A DNA stretch of 35,683 nt from Pseudomonadales bacterium (GTDB lineage: Bacteria; Pseudomonadota; Gammaproteobacteria; Pseudomonadales; Ketobacteraceae), in contig JAKSAW010000174.1 of the NCBI GenBank assembly GCA_022361455.1, positions 1 through 35,683 of the forward strand. The letters are read 5' to 3'. The position numbers and the translations under genes are program-made. Each line of letters starts with the position of its first letter. The stretch's first letter is position 1. The notes beneath the pieces are model-generated. The model had not been told where the DNA came from. It was given only the letters and a program-made list of their open reading frames with translations, and did not search any database. Positions 25,332 through 33,294 of this stretch are shown here, piece after piece.

Positions 25332-25677
25332 GTCTCTTTTAAGCTTTCAACGCTATATTGTTGTTGCTTTATATAACTTTTTGTTGATCTTCCTCTCCTA
25401 ATGAAGCCTTGGTTTTACCGGGCTTCTTTTTTTCCCGGTTTTCCATGGCATATGGCCAATTTGGCACTTAAATCTGGCAGGAAATACTGTTAATGTAACT
25501 TTTGTTACAATGAACTGATCAAGAAACCTTGAATAAACGCTGCTTCGGGTCAATATATGCTGCCAATGATGGTTAAGCTATCGCGCTAAGTTTATGACTT
25601 GAGCTATTCTTTTTTATTAGTTTGTTACTGGTTTCCAGTTTTTTGTCGATTTTCATTTGCAGTTGAGGTTCAGTCGT
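25332..25677 (+). other. Intergenic region with terminator and leader of the acyltransferase gene
   Basis: These 346 bases contain no gene. They hold the terminator at 25403-25433, a short inverted repeat TGTAAC/GTTACA around TTTT (25494-25509), and the leader ending in TGAGG (25664-25668) before the TTG start at 25678. No clear sigma70 promoter was picked out. Confidence 0.5.
25403..25439 (+). terminator. Terminator after acyl-CoA dehydrogenase, with a competing second hairpin
   Basis: GAAGCC (25403-25408) pairs with GGCTTC (25421-25426), with an inner GGT/ACC pair, and runs into seven T (25427-25433). A second possible stem, ACCGGG (25417-25422) with CCCGGT (25434-25439), shares bases and would hold the T-tract in its loop. 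The first stem is the likely terminator; the alternative may be fortuitous. Confidence 0.75.
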
Positions 25678-26883
25678 TTGTCAGTTAAGCCGTTTGATTC
25701 CATTCGACCCTATTCTGATCAAGAAGTCCCTGATGTGGTTGAGCGCCTATCGAGTTCAGAGGCGTTAATTCAGGGGATAATTCGTGTACGATTTCCTAAG
25801 GTGCCACGTTATCTAGAAAAGCCTCTAGCACGCTTTTTGAAGTATCGAATTGGTAGCACCTTGTCGCGGGTTACCACTGTTAATGAATTTCAAATGTTAA
25901 TGGGTGAATTCGTAGAAAAAACCATTGATGAAACTATTTCTGAGTTTACTCATAGCGGCATCGAGAAACTCGATGTCAGCAAACCCTATTTATTCATCAG
26001 CAATCATCGTGACATTACCTTAGATTCTGCGTTGCTAAATTATGCCTTGGTTAAGAATGGCCATGAGTCAGCAGAAATTGCAATTGGCGATAATCTGCTA
26101 GTTAATCCGTTGGTCGCTGATTTGTTACGCTTAAATAAGAGCTTTGTCGTAAATCGTTCTGCCACTGGCATTAAAGAAAAGTACGCTGCACTTACTGAGT
26201 TGTCGCATTACATCTATAGTGCCAATGAAGATTCCCGTTCTATTTGGATCGCGCAAAAAGAAGGGCGTGCTAAAGATGGCGCAGATTTAACCGATCCAGC
26301 TATTTTGAAAATGCTGCATGTCTGGGCGAAAAAGCAGGGCTTGAGTTTTTCTGAAACGATTCAGCGTTATAACGTTGTGCCTGTGTCAATTTCATATGAA
26401 TACGATCCATGTGATGGCTTGAAGGCATCCGAACTTTTTGCAAAAGAATCTGAAGCCTATCAAAAGAATAGCGCTGAAGACTTAATTAGCATTATGCAGG
26501 GTATTTCACTACCAAAAGGGCGTGTACATATTCAGGTTGGCGATGTGTTGCAGGGTGAATACAGTGATCCCATAGAGGCAGCGAAAGCCATTGATGAACA
26601 AATCGTTTCCAATTATCGTCTCTATCCTTCCAATTGGTTGGCTTACGATCAGCTGTTGCATACCAAAGGTGGAATGCAATCTATTCGCGATGTTTCTAGC
26701 GAAAAGCTAAAACAATGGTTGCAAAATTCAGGTTTAAACCAAATTAATCTGAACTCTCAGGATCTGGCTAAGCAAGCGAAGGAATTTCGTGATCGTTTAT
26801 CTCACTACTCTGATCAGGTGCAGCAATACATGTTAGAAATGTATGCTAATCCGGTGATTAATAAGTACCGAATTTATACTTGA
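25678..26883 (+). CDS. PlsC-like glycerol-phosphate acyltransferase
   Basis: TTG 25678 is chosen: TGAGG lies nine bases upstream, and the N-terminus then reads VKPFDSIRPYSDQEVPDVVE, typical of the family. A longer frame starts at TTG 25657; no ATG lies in the first 70 codons. The 401-residue protein has the acyltransferase HRDITLD block (110-116, NHRD) and AQKEGRAKDG (192-201). This subgroup has an HxxxxxD spacing variant of the usual HX4D. It transfers an acyl chain to a glycerol-phosphate-like acceptor, probably at the membrane, for phospholipid or storage-lipid precursors. The downstream WS/DGAT gene suggests a neutral-lipid link, but transcription of the two together is unproven. Confidence 0.85.
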   Translation: MSVKPFDSIRPYSDQEVPDVVERLSSSEALIQGIIRVRFPKVPRYLEKPLARFLKYRIGSTLSRVTTVNEFQMLMGEFVEKTIDETISEFTHSGIEKLDVSKPYLFISNHRDITLDSALLNYALVKNGHESAEIAIGDNLLVNPLVADLLRLNKSFVVNRSATGIKEKYAALTELSHYIYSANEDSRSIWIAQKEGRAKDGADLTDPAILKMLHVWAKKQGLSFSETIQRYNVVPVSISYEYDPCDGLKASELFAKESEAYQKNSAEDLISIMQGISLPKGRVHIQVGDVLQGEYSDPIEAAKAIDEQIVSNYRLYPSNWLAYDQLLHTKGGMQSIRDVSSEKLKQWLQNSGLNQINLNSQDLAKQAKEFRDRLSHYSDQVQQYMLEMYANPVINKYRIYT

Positions 26884-26945
26884 GCACCAAAATCAATCGG
26901 GGTTTAATGTTCGCTAACCTGATAAGAGAGTGGTGACTTACTTTG

Positions 26946-27638
26946 TTGAGCGAACGACTGCATAAAGCTGGTTTAAATCTACAGCACTCTTTTCTTATCG
27001 CTGACCTGCCTCAGGAAATACGTGACCAACTCGTAATTTCAAGCCAATCGCAACAAGAATATCGGCAGCTTTTGTTATTGGGTCATGGTGGCAAAGAGCT
27101 TTGGCAAGCGCTAGAAACTGCCAAGATAAAATCTAACGATCCGGTGGATGATTATACCGTTCAGCAAATTAGAGATTTTCTCGCGCAGGAGTTTCCAGGG
27201 ATAAGTTTTGAGATTATTTATCCTGGCGAGCATCCCGTTGGTTTACAAAAATTGGGTGAGTTAGCCGGTTGGCATTTCCCATCCCCATTCAGGGTAGGTA
27301 TCAATGATTATTGGGGAACATGGTTTGCTTATCGGGCCGTGGTGTTATTAGAAAATGTGATAGCAGAACCAAGCAGTGGCAGTCAAACAAACTACAAGTC
27401 ACCTTGTGTCGAATGTGCAACCAAGCCCTGTGTGGAGCGATGTCCAGTTGGCGCAGTTTCGGTAGATGGGTTCGATGCTGATGCTTGCATGCAATATCGT
27501 AAATCCCCCCAATCAGCATGCAGGCATACCTGCTTAGCCCGTGTAGCTTGCCCGGTTGGTTCTCAGCATCGTTATAGCGATGAGCAACTTCACTATCATT
27601 ACACCTGTTCATTAAACACAATTCTTGAGCACTATTAG
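26946..27638 (+). CDS. 4Fe-4S ferredoxin-like protein of unknown role
   Basis: The gene lacks an ATG. TTG 26946 (230 residues) has GGTGA nine bases upstream, while TTG 26943 is also possible. The N-terminal 150 residues are not recognised. A ferredoxin-type motif CVECATKPCVERCPVGAV lies near 154-171; its four Cys plus Pro make a [4Fe-4S] site, resembling the cluster-binding part of QueG-like proteins. Further Cys (about 181, 192, 196, 202, 221) could bind a second cluster: SACRHTCLARVACPVGS has C-x3-C-x5-CP. No catalytic domain of QueG is present, so it may be an electron carrier or cluster-linked regulator. It follows the acyltransferase gene by about 60 bases. Confidence 0.7.
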   Translation: MSERLHKAGLNLQHSFLIADLPQEIRDQLVISSQSQQEYRQLLLLGHGGKELWQALETAKIKSNDPVDDYTVQQIRDFLAQEFPGISFEIIYPGEHPVGLQKLGELAGWHFPSPFRVGINDYWGTWFAYRAVVLLENVIAEPSSGSQTNYKSPCVECATKPCVERCPVGAVSVDGFDADACMQYRKSPQSACRHTCLARVACPVGSQHRYSDEQLHYHYTCSLNTILEHY

Positions 27639-27925
27639 TGTCACGTAGTCTATACGAATGTACCATTTTGGGGGGCGTTTGATTAAAATTGCAGGGCACT
27701 TGTGGGATTCCAACCGAAACGACTTTGATTAGTTGTAGTTCGAATATACCTCTTAATTTGTAAGTAATTGTTTTGTAGGCATATTAGGCATCTTACATTG
27801 GTGTCGACCAAGGCTTATTTCCTCTAAAATTGGTTTCTTCAAGCTCGTGATGGGTTTTATCGAAATTAGCTGTTGGTGAGTTAATTGCATCTGGAAATCA
27901 TTTAGGCTGTATAAGGACTAGGGCT

Positions 27926-29374
27926 ATGGCGCATTTAAGCACGTTGGATGCTTCCTTCTTACATATGGAATCAAATCGCACCCCAATGCATGTGGGTGGT
28001 TTGATGGTGTTTAAGCTCCCTCAGGATGCCGCTCCAGATTATTTAAATAAGCTATTTGAAAGACTGCTTAAGTCTCCGGTTACCAATGCGCCATTCTGCT
28101 ACAAGCTAAAGAAAGGTCGATTGTCGAGCGTTGCCCCTGCTTGGAAAGTTGCCAAGAAAATCGATATTGATTATCACGTACGTCACTCGGCGTTGCCTTT
28201 TCCTGGTGGCGAAAAAGAGTTGGGTGTTTTAGTTGCTCGCCTGCATTCTATCCATTTAGATTTTGATCGCCCGTTGTGGGAATTCCACCTTATCGAAGGC
28301 CTGGAAAACAATCGCTTTGCGATTTATATGAAAACACACCATTCCTTGATCGATGGAATGGGCGCCATGAAAATGATTAAGAAATGGCTGAGTGACGATC
28401 CGTTGGAGCACACCGAGGTTGCCCCTTGGTCTGCTAACTTCGAAATAAGGCCTCGCCGTAGGCGCAGCACAGATGAAAAGCCCAAGAAGAAAACGGTAGG
28501 TGAACTCGTTAAGCAGCAGTTTGGCGCTACTAAGGAACTTGCAGGCAAACTTCGCCAAATGAATGACCGCCATGAGAATCCAGAAGGCGGAATGTATTCC
28601 GCCATGCATACGCCGAAAACACTTTTCAATCAGAGTATTTCGCCTCAGCGTCGTTTGGCAACACAGTTATATGATGTGGAGCGTTTTAAGCGTATTCAGA
28701 AGGCAACGGGTGCCACCGTTAATGATATTTGTTTGTCAGTCATTGGGGCAGCTACCCGTCGATATTTAGATGAGCTAGAGCGACTGCCCGAAGATTCTCT
28801 TATTGTTTCTATTCCTGTGGGATTGCCCAGGCCAGATGGAAAAATTGGTAATGCTGCGATAGGTTTTGCCTGTCCTTTGGGGACTGATATCCGCGAACCA
28901 GAACGCCGCTTGAAAAATATTAAGACCATTACTCATCGTACTAAACAGCAATTGAAATCTCTGTCCTCAGACGCACTGAAGCAGTTTTCTATTTTAGGTG
29001 TTGCGCCCTTAATGATGGGGCAGCTCACCGGTCTTGGTATGAAGATACCACCGTTATTTAATTTGGTGGTTTCTAACGTGGTTGCCACTCGCCACAAGAT
29101 GTATTTAAACGGCGCCGAGCTTGAAGCCATGTATCCTATTTCAATCTTGTTTGATGGTTACGCGCTCAATATCACAGTCGTGGGTTATGCGGACAGTTTA
29201 GCGTTAGGCTTTACTGGCTGTCGCAACGCATTACCAAGCTTGCAGCGATTAGCAGTCTATACCGGTGAAGCGCTAGAAGAGTTAGAGGCGTCATTAGGTT
29301 TTTGTGGGGAGCTTGATGAAGATGGCGTCCCCATTTTAAAAAAAAAAAAAAAAGAGCGAGTAGTGCTTAGCTAG
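27926..29374 (+). CDS. Wax ester synthase/diacylglycerol acyltransferase (WS/DGAT)
   Basis: The 482-residue protein opens LSTLDASFLHMESNRTPMHV and contains the catalytic HHSLIDG motif (138-144, the HHxxxDG of the family). It then has VND in ATVNDICLSVIGAA (265-267) and the C-terminal PISILFDGYALNITVVGY. The enzyme joins an acyl-CoA to a fatty alcohol or diacylglycerol to make wax esters or triacylglycerol at the membrane. The gene has 287 bases of leader with no recognised promoter. A run of sixteen A near its end encodes five Lys; a slip by one base would still end the protein within a few codons. Neighbouring acyltransferase, acyl-CoA dehydrogenase and esterases support lipid-storage metabolism. 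Confidence 0.93.
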   Translation: MAHLSTLDASFLHMESNRTPMHVGGLMVFKLPQDAAPDYLNKLFERLLKSPVTNAPFCYKLKKGRLSSVAPAWKVAKKIDIDYHVRHSALPFPGGEKELGVLVARLHSIHLDFDRPLWEFHLIEGLENNRFAIYMKTHHSLIDGMGAMKMIKKWLSDDPLEHTEVAPWSANFEIRPRRRRSTDEKPKKKTVGELVKQQFGATKELAGKLRQMNDRHENPEGGMYSAMHTPKTLFNQSISPQRRLATQLYDVERFKRIQKATGATVNDICLSVIGAATRRYLDELERLPEDSLIVSIPVGLPRPDGKIGNAAIGFACPLGTDIREPERRLKNIKTITHRTKQQLKSLSSDALKQFSILGVAPLMMGQLTGLGMKIPPLFNLVVSNVVATRHKMYLNGAELEAMYPISILFDGYALNITVVGYADSLALGFTGCRNALPSLQRLAVYTGEALEELEASLGFCGELDEDGVPILKKKKKERVVLS

Positions 29375-29389
29375 ATTTAGTTAAGCACT
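29338..29389 (-). terminator. Hairpin plus T16 tract, possible terminator for the minus-strand nucleoside hydrolase gene
   Basis: On the minus strand AGTGCTTA and TAAGCACT (29362-29389) form an 8-bp stem with a 12-nt loop. After eight bases comes a run of sixteen T, which is the A16 run of the WS/DGAT coding end. The spacer is longer than usual, so termination is uncertain. Confidence 0.4.
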
Positions 29390-29402
29390 CTTAGCTACCT
29401 TT

Positions 29403-30452
29403 CTATTGATTAAGCTGCTGTAGAACGTAGTTATAAAAACCTTGCAGATCAGCAAATTCCAAAACTACATCCACCTTTCTGCCATTGGGTTGGTTGATCA
29501 GTGTTCCTTGATAATACCCGTCAGTGATGATCGCGAGAGTCTGTTTGCTGGGCGCTTTAAACAAGTCTGGGCGTGCCAAATAACTCGCTGCGGTGACATC
29601 CCACATACAATAGAAAGGCTGATCTAGGGTAAGTTGATAGCTCTGGTAGGCTAGTTCGGAAAGCTTTGCGGTGGCGCTTTGGGACTTTAGCGATGCCAAA
29701 AATTCATTGGTAATTTTAGCGTCGTCAGTCACGTTCAGTGGAAACAACGTGATGGGGAAATTGGTATTTTCAAAAACCCAAGCAACAGCATAGGGATCCC
29801 AAAATACGTTCCATTCCGCATAGGGGTTAGCAATATCTTTCGGCAAGGTGTTGGGATCTAGGTTGCCAGCATGACCATTAACAGCTCCTCCCATCCAAAT
29901 AAGTTGCTCGATGCCGGCTGCTAGCTCTGGCGACTCTTGGAGTACGTTTCGCAAAAGGGTTAAGGGGCAACAGATTAGCAGGGTTACTTTTTCTTGGTTG
30001 TCGCAGGCCGTTTGCAACGTTGTCTTTAATGCTTGATTACCGTCTGGATAATCGGGTTCGGTTAGATTGATGGGGTAGCCTAAGGCAGGATCCTGCTGCC
30101 ATTTTTCACACAGTTGTTCGTAGCTTAACGATGGCATGGATTGGTCTGGGTAGTACGGCCAATCTGGATCAGTTGGGATATCGCTTAAGCAGGCAATGGT
30201 ATTCAGGGTTACCGAATCCTTGCGATACTCCCATGGAAATTGGTTCCAGCTTCTAGAAAGCGCTAGTGACACCAGGTTCGCGGGTGAATTGATAAATTGT
30301 TGAATCTTGTAAGCTGCGTTCATGGCAGGTCCTGCAACGCAGTCGCCATTGGTAATTATGATATCGCTTAATTCTATATTTGGCAGGGTGGTGAGAAGTA
30401 CGCCAGCGATGTATTCATCAATGGCAGCATCATGATTAAAAACAACTTTCAT
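29403..30452 (-). CDS. Nucleoside hydrolase family protein, altered metal motif
   Basis: The 349-residue protein fits the inosine-uridine nucleoside hydrolase fold. The N-terminal motif is FNHDAAIDEY where the family usually has FDTDPGIDDA: the Ca-binding Asp equivalents D8 and D12 are kept, but the next position is Glu13 and the first Asp is Asn6. Later blocks fit: LIWMGGAVNGHAGNLDPN, YAEWNVFWDPYAVAWVF, FPLNVTDD, and MWDVTAASYLARPDLF with the C-terminal Asp. The family cleaves N-glycosidic bonds of nucleosides to base and ribose. The changed motif could mean altered metal binding or a divergent substrate. No strong Shine-Dalgarno precedes the ATG. Confidence 0.8.
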   Translation of the reverse strand: MKVVFNHDAAIDEYIAGVLLTTLPNIELSDIIITNGDCVAGPAMNAAYKIQQFINSPANLVSLALSRSWNQFPWEYRKDSVTLNTIACLSDIPTDPDWPYYPDQSMPSLSYEQLCEKWQQDPALGYPINLTEPDYPDGNQALKTTLQTACDNQEKVTLLICCPLTLLRNVLQESPELAAGIEQLIWMGGAVNGHAGNLDPNTLPKDIANPYAEWNVFWDPYAVAWVFENTNFPITLFPLNVTDDAKITNEFLASLKSQSATAKLSELAYQSYQLTLDQPFYCMWDVTAASYLARPDLFKAPSKQTLAIITDGYYQGTLINQPNGRKVDVVLEFADLQGFYNYVLQQLNQ

Positions 30453-30518
30453 AAACTGTAAGACTCAAGCAAGTTAGTTGAGTCTATAGCATAGAATAAA
30501 ATACCTAGTAGTATGATG

Positions 30519-31667
30519 TTATTTTGATAACCATAGGGTTAACGCCCAGGCTAAGCGTTGATCACTTAATAGTTTTAAATGGCCCACTTCAGAAAACATT
30601 AAGCGCTGTACATTGTCGTGTTCTTGTGGAAATTGTTCATAACCCATGGCGCTCGTTTCTGTTACTAGTCCATCTCCCAGTACCGTTTCCGCTGCTTTGT
30701 TCGGTAGGCGGGTGCCTACAACTAGGTGCTGAACATGATCGATAAAATAGTAGGGCGAGAGTTTGTCGTGGTTATCTTGCTCTATTAGATTAGAGTTCCT
30801 CAAGCTGCGAATACCGCGACTTCTGATGTTGCCCAGTGCCATTAGGGGCATGCTATAGGGCGACACGCCTAAGGTTGAATTGGCATATTCGCCAAGCTTT
30901 TCAAGGTTTGCTCCATGGTGTGGGGATGCCAAATATGCCGCATGGGATACGGAACTAATCCATTGGTGATTATCGATATGTGCGGCATGTACAAGGGCAC
31001 TACGTATCACTAAACCACCCATGGAATGTCCTACCATTAGCAGCTTCTGGTCTTCAGTAATGTGCTCTTCCAATAAAGCTGAAAGTAGTTTTCCGTTTTC
31101 TGCAAGCGTTAAACCAGAGTTGTAGCGAACGTAAACACTACCCACACCTTGTTGGCGTAAGGCTTGTTTAAAACTCATCAGAGCAGGAGACTTCCACTCT
31201 TGCTCGGTTAAGCACAAACCATGTACAAATAGAGCGATACCATTGGGGTGGCTTTCTTTCATGGCTGATAAGGAAATCTGTTCACCGTCAGCATTGTACA
31301 ACTGCATCTCGATGCGCGCTGGGTGATTCCAATCTCGAAGCTTGTCACCAATAACGCCATTCATGACCCCTTGCAGCCGAATTAGCTCACTAGACTGCTT
31401 GTCGCTGTAGGGAATGAGTTGCAGCAGTTTGTGGATCTTATTTGAGATATGAATGAGCCCGAGGTGAACCAGCTGGTAAGTCTTAGGGGCCTGTTCCAAA
31501 TTGGGCTGGTGTTTTTGGTCAAAGATGCTGGGTTTATCAGAAAACGCATGGTGAATTTCAGCAGCGATTCGGGTGAGCTCGCTGGTACCGCGCAATAGCA
31601 AGCTAAGAAAGCCCAAGGCAAATCGGGCGGGTCGATAGGGGTTGGCTACTTCCGCTTGCTCGGTCAT
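30519..31667 (-). CDS. Alpha/beta hydrolase (PGAP1/lipase-like)
   Basis: The 382-residue protein has an oxyanion-type ALFVHGLCLTEQEW (145-158) and the nucleophile elbow VGHSMGGLV (Ser215). A late SEVGHLKLLSD probably holds the catalytic His. The first 110 residues form a helical region unique to the protein. No signal peptide is present. Esterase, lipase or deacylase activity is likely, substrate unknown. AGGG lies about ten bases before the ATG. The promoter at 31707-31735 overlaps an operator-like inverted repeat, so the gene is probably repressed by a TetR-like or similar dimeric regulator encoded elsewhere. Confidence 0.85.
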   Translation of the reverse strand: MTEQAEVANPYRPARFALGFLSLLLRGTSELTRIAAEIHHAFSDKPSIFDQKHQPNLEQAPKTYQLVHLGLIHISNKIHKLLQLIPYSDKQSSELIRLQGVMNGVIGDKLRDWNHPARIEMQLYNADGEQISLSAMKESHPNGIALFVHGLCLTEQEWKSPALMSFKQALRQQGVGSVYVRYNSGLTLAENGKLLSALLEEHITEDQKLLMVGHSMGGLVIRSALVHAAHIDNHQWISSVSHAAYLASPHHGANLEKLGEYANSTLGVSPYSMPLMALGNIRSRGIRSLRNSNLIEQDNHDKLSPYYFIDHVQHLVVGTRLPNKAAETVLGDGLVTETSAMGYEQFPQEHDNVQRLMFSEVGHLKLLSDQRLAWALTLWLSK

Positions 31668-31693
31668 GGTGCTGATACCCTTTAAAAATATTC

Positions 31694-31711
31694 AGTGTTC
31701 GTGTGTACACT
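31694..31711. promoter_or_regulatory. Operator-like inverted repeat overlapping the hydrolase promoter
   Basis: AGTGTTCGTGTGTACACT has imperfect arms (AGTGT/ACACT) and matches the stronger copy at 31792-31809 over most bases. It lies 27 bases upstream of the alpha/beta hydrolase start and overlaps its proposed -10 box. A repressor site is inferred. Confidence 0.55.
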
Positions 31712-31735
31712 AAAATAAATTTCAATATCAGTCAA
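31707..31735 (-). promoter_or_regulatory. Putative sigma70 promoter of the alpha/beta hydrolase gene
   Basis: Read on the minus strand, TTGACT (31735-31730) and TAGTGT (31712-31707) are 17 bases apart. The -10 is weak but keeps T1, A2 and T6. Transcription would start near 31700, about 30 bases before the ATG. Confidence 0.5.
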
Positions 31736-31788
31736 TAGGCACAATTAATTGGTCTTTTTGCTGATTTTTAAGTAGGTGAGGGAGTATT

Positions 31789-31812
31789 TTTAGTGTTCGA
31801 GCGAACACTAAA
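31789..31812. promoter_or_regulatory. 24-bp operator-like palindrome, second copy
   Basis: Arms TTTAGTGTTCG and CGAACACTAAA are perfect 11-mers separated by AG. The core repeats the site at 31694-31711, 98 bases away. Size and symmetry suit a dimeric TetR-type repressor. It lies between the small unknown gene and the hydrolase gene, upstream of the latter's promoter. Confidence 0.65.
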
Positions 31813-31863
31813 CAGCGAATAAGAGGATTTTGACGGTTTTTGAGTGGCAGCGTTTTGTATAAA

Positions 31864-32160
31864 TTAGAACTGAAGCATGGCTTCCATGCTATTCAGGTCT
31901 TTCAGATAGTCTGAGACAGGCTGACCTTCTAGGTAAAGCTTGATGATGTTTTGCTGCTCATAGGTGGGAATGCTGTGTAGCAGCTTGGCGTTAGTTTCCA
32001 CCATGTGCTTGGCTTTCCAGGTTAAGTGGATGACTTTTTCATCGGGAAAACTAGCACCGTCAAAATTCTCGTTGGCCAGAATTTGAATGGCTGCGCTGAT
32101 AAGAGCTGCCGTATCTGTTTTGCCAAGTTCTTCTTCAACAATGCGTCGGGTATTAGCCAT
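31864..32160 (-). CDS. Small protein of unknown function (98 residues)
   Basis: The protein has no signal peptide or membrane segment and is predicted helical (AALISAAIQILANE, TWKAKHMVETNAKLLHSIP, YLKDLNSMEAMLQF). I do not recognise the family. The frame is open on a sensible start, fills a gap between two oriented minus-strand genes and has ordinary codon content, so it is probably real. No good Shine-Dalgarno is seen before the ATG. The two operator-like sites lie in the region after its stop codon, belonging to the next gene rather than to it. Confidence 0.6.
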   Translation of the reverse strand: MANTRRIVEEELGKTDTAALISAAIQILANENFDGASFPDEKVIHLTWKAKHMVETNAKLLHSIPTYEQQNIIKLYLEGQPVSDYLKDLNSMEAMLQF

Positions 32161-32357
32161 CGTCTCTGAGCCTCGCCTTTATTCTTCTTGCAGTTCCGTC
32201 GCGAGAATTGATTTTATTTATTGATGTAAAAATAGTAGCGGATGCACCGCAGTGCAAGGTGGATTGGATATAAAAAAGTCACGGAATTGCCCCAGCCCAC
32301 GGGGGATTTGGCTTGCAGGGATTTAGAATTTTTTGTTATTCAATCAATATAATAATT

Positions 32358-33239
32358 CTAAAAAACTCCTAAATCAGCAATGGCGCGGGCTAGCAGGTTG
32401 GCAAGGGAAATCTCATTGGATTTATGTGGAATACTGTCGGTGCTGATTAGCTCGGCAATATGGCTTTCAGCCAATAACTTTTCAGCCCCAGGCGCTAAAA
32501 GAGCATGGCTACATAAGGCCACCACCTTACTGCAACCATAGTTATGTAGAGACTTTGCCGCTTCCGCCATCGTGTGGCCGCTGCTAATAACGTCGTCTAC
32601 TAATACCGCGGTTTTGTTTTTCCAATCATATTTTGGCAGTGTTACTTTCACAGATCGGTCGCCCATTCGATTTTTCGCGGCAACAACAAAGTCGCAGTCT
32701 GCGGATTTTGCCACAACGGATACCCATTGCTCAGATTCCTCGTCTGGGCCTACAAAAACAGCATCTTGATAGCGTTTACTAATAAAGTTACCAAGCTCGC
32801 CTGCAGCAGTTAGGGATACCGCGTTTTTTGTCGGAATCGCTTCATCAAGGGTTTTTATACGGTGTAAATGGGGATCTACGGTAATTAAATGATCGCAACA
32901 TTGAGCGATGAGATCGCCGATGATTTTTTGGCTGACCGCCTGACCGGGATGAAATGCTTTGTCTTGGCGCATATAGCAAAGGTAGGGCGCCACTAAAATG
33001 ATTTTGCTAACGTTTTGCTGCCGGGCTGCTTTGGCTGCAATATAGAGATCGATTAGCTTTTCATTAGGAAAATTTAGCGTTTGGCAAATAATAATGGTTT
33101 CGGGTAGCTCGCTTGGCAGTTCAATCAGGCTTTCTCCATCGGGAAAATGGCGCCGTTCTATGGTTTGATGTTGCAGCCCCAGTGCCGCCGCTAAGTTTTC
33201 TGCTTCTGCTTGATAGTTTTCGAAACTAAGTACGACCAT
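32358..33239 (-). CDS. Ribose-phosphate pyrophosphokinase (PRPP synthetase)-like
   Basis: The 293-residue protein is a little shorter than the housekeeping Prs (about 315). All the key features appear: HFPDGES (31-37), the YLCYMRQDKAF flag-loop region (86-96), VDPHLHRIK (121-129), catalytic Lys/Arg in AAKNRMGDR (187-195), and the PRPP loop AVLVDDVISSGHTM (211-224). It makes PRPP from ribose-5-phosphate and ATP, or may act on a related ribose phosphate. It is the last gene of a minus-strand cluster and follows an archaeal-type NMP phosphorylase gene by 55 bases. That enzyme releases ribose-1,5-bisphosphate, so a specialised role in recycling ribose phosphate is likely (inference). No strong Shine-Dalgarno precedes the ATG. 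Confidence 0.85.
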   Translation of the reverse strand: MVVLSFENYQAEAENLAAALGLQHQTIERRHFPDGESLIELPSELPETIIICQTLNFPNEKLIDLYIAAKAARQQNVSKIILVAPYLCYMRQDKAFHPGQAVSQKIIGDLIAQCCDHLITVDPHLHRIKTLDEAIPTKNAVSLTAAGELGNFISKRYQDAVFVGPDEESEQWVSVVAKSADCDFVVAAKNRMGDRSVKVTLPKYDWKNKTAVLVDDVISSGHTMAEAAKSLHNYGCSKVVALCSHALLAPGAEKLLAESHIAELISTDSIPHKSNEISLANLLARAIADLGVF

Positions 33240-33294
33240 ATAAAATTTAATTCCAGTCTGTATTTATTTGTGCAGTAAAGGGTGTCGTATTCGC

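Noticed and set aside
28256..28629. Two antisense frames of 101-117 codons within WS/DGAT
   Set aside because: They are opposite the catalytic region of a well-supported gene.
32322..32362. TTTAGAATT/AATTCTAAA inverted repeat at the end of the Prs-like gene
   Set aside because: The loop is 23 bases, the stem is AT-rich and there is no clear T-tract, so it is too weak to call a terminator.
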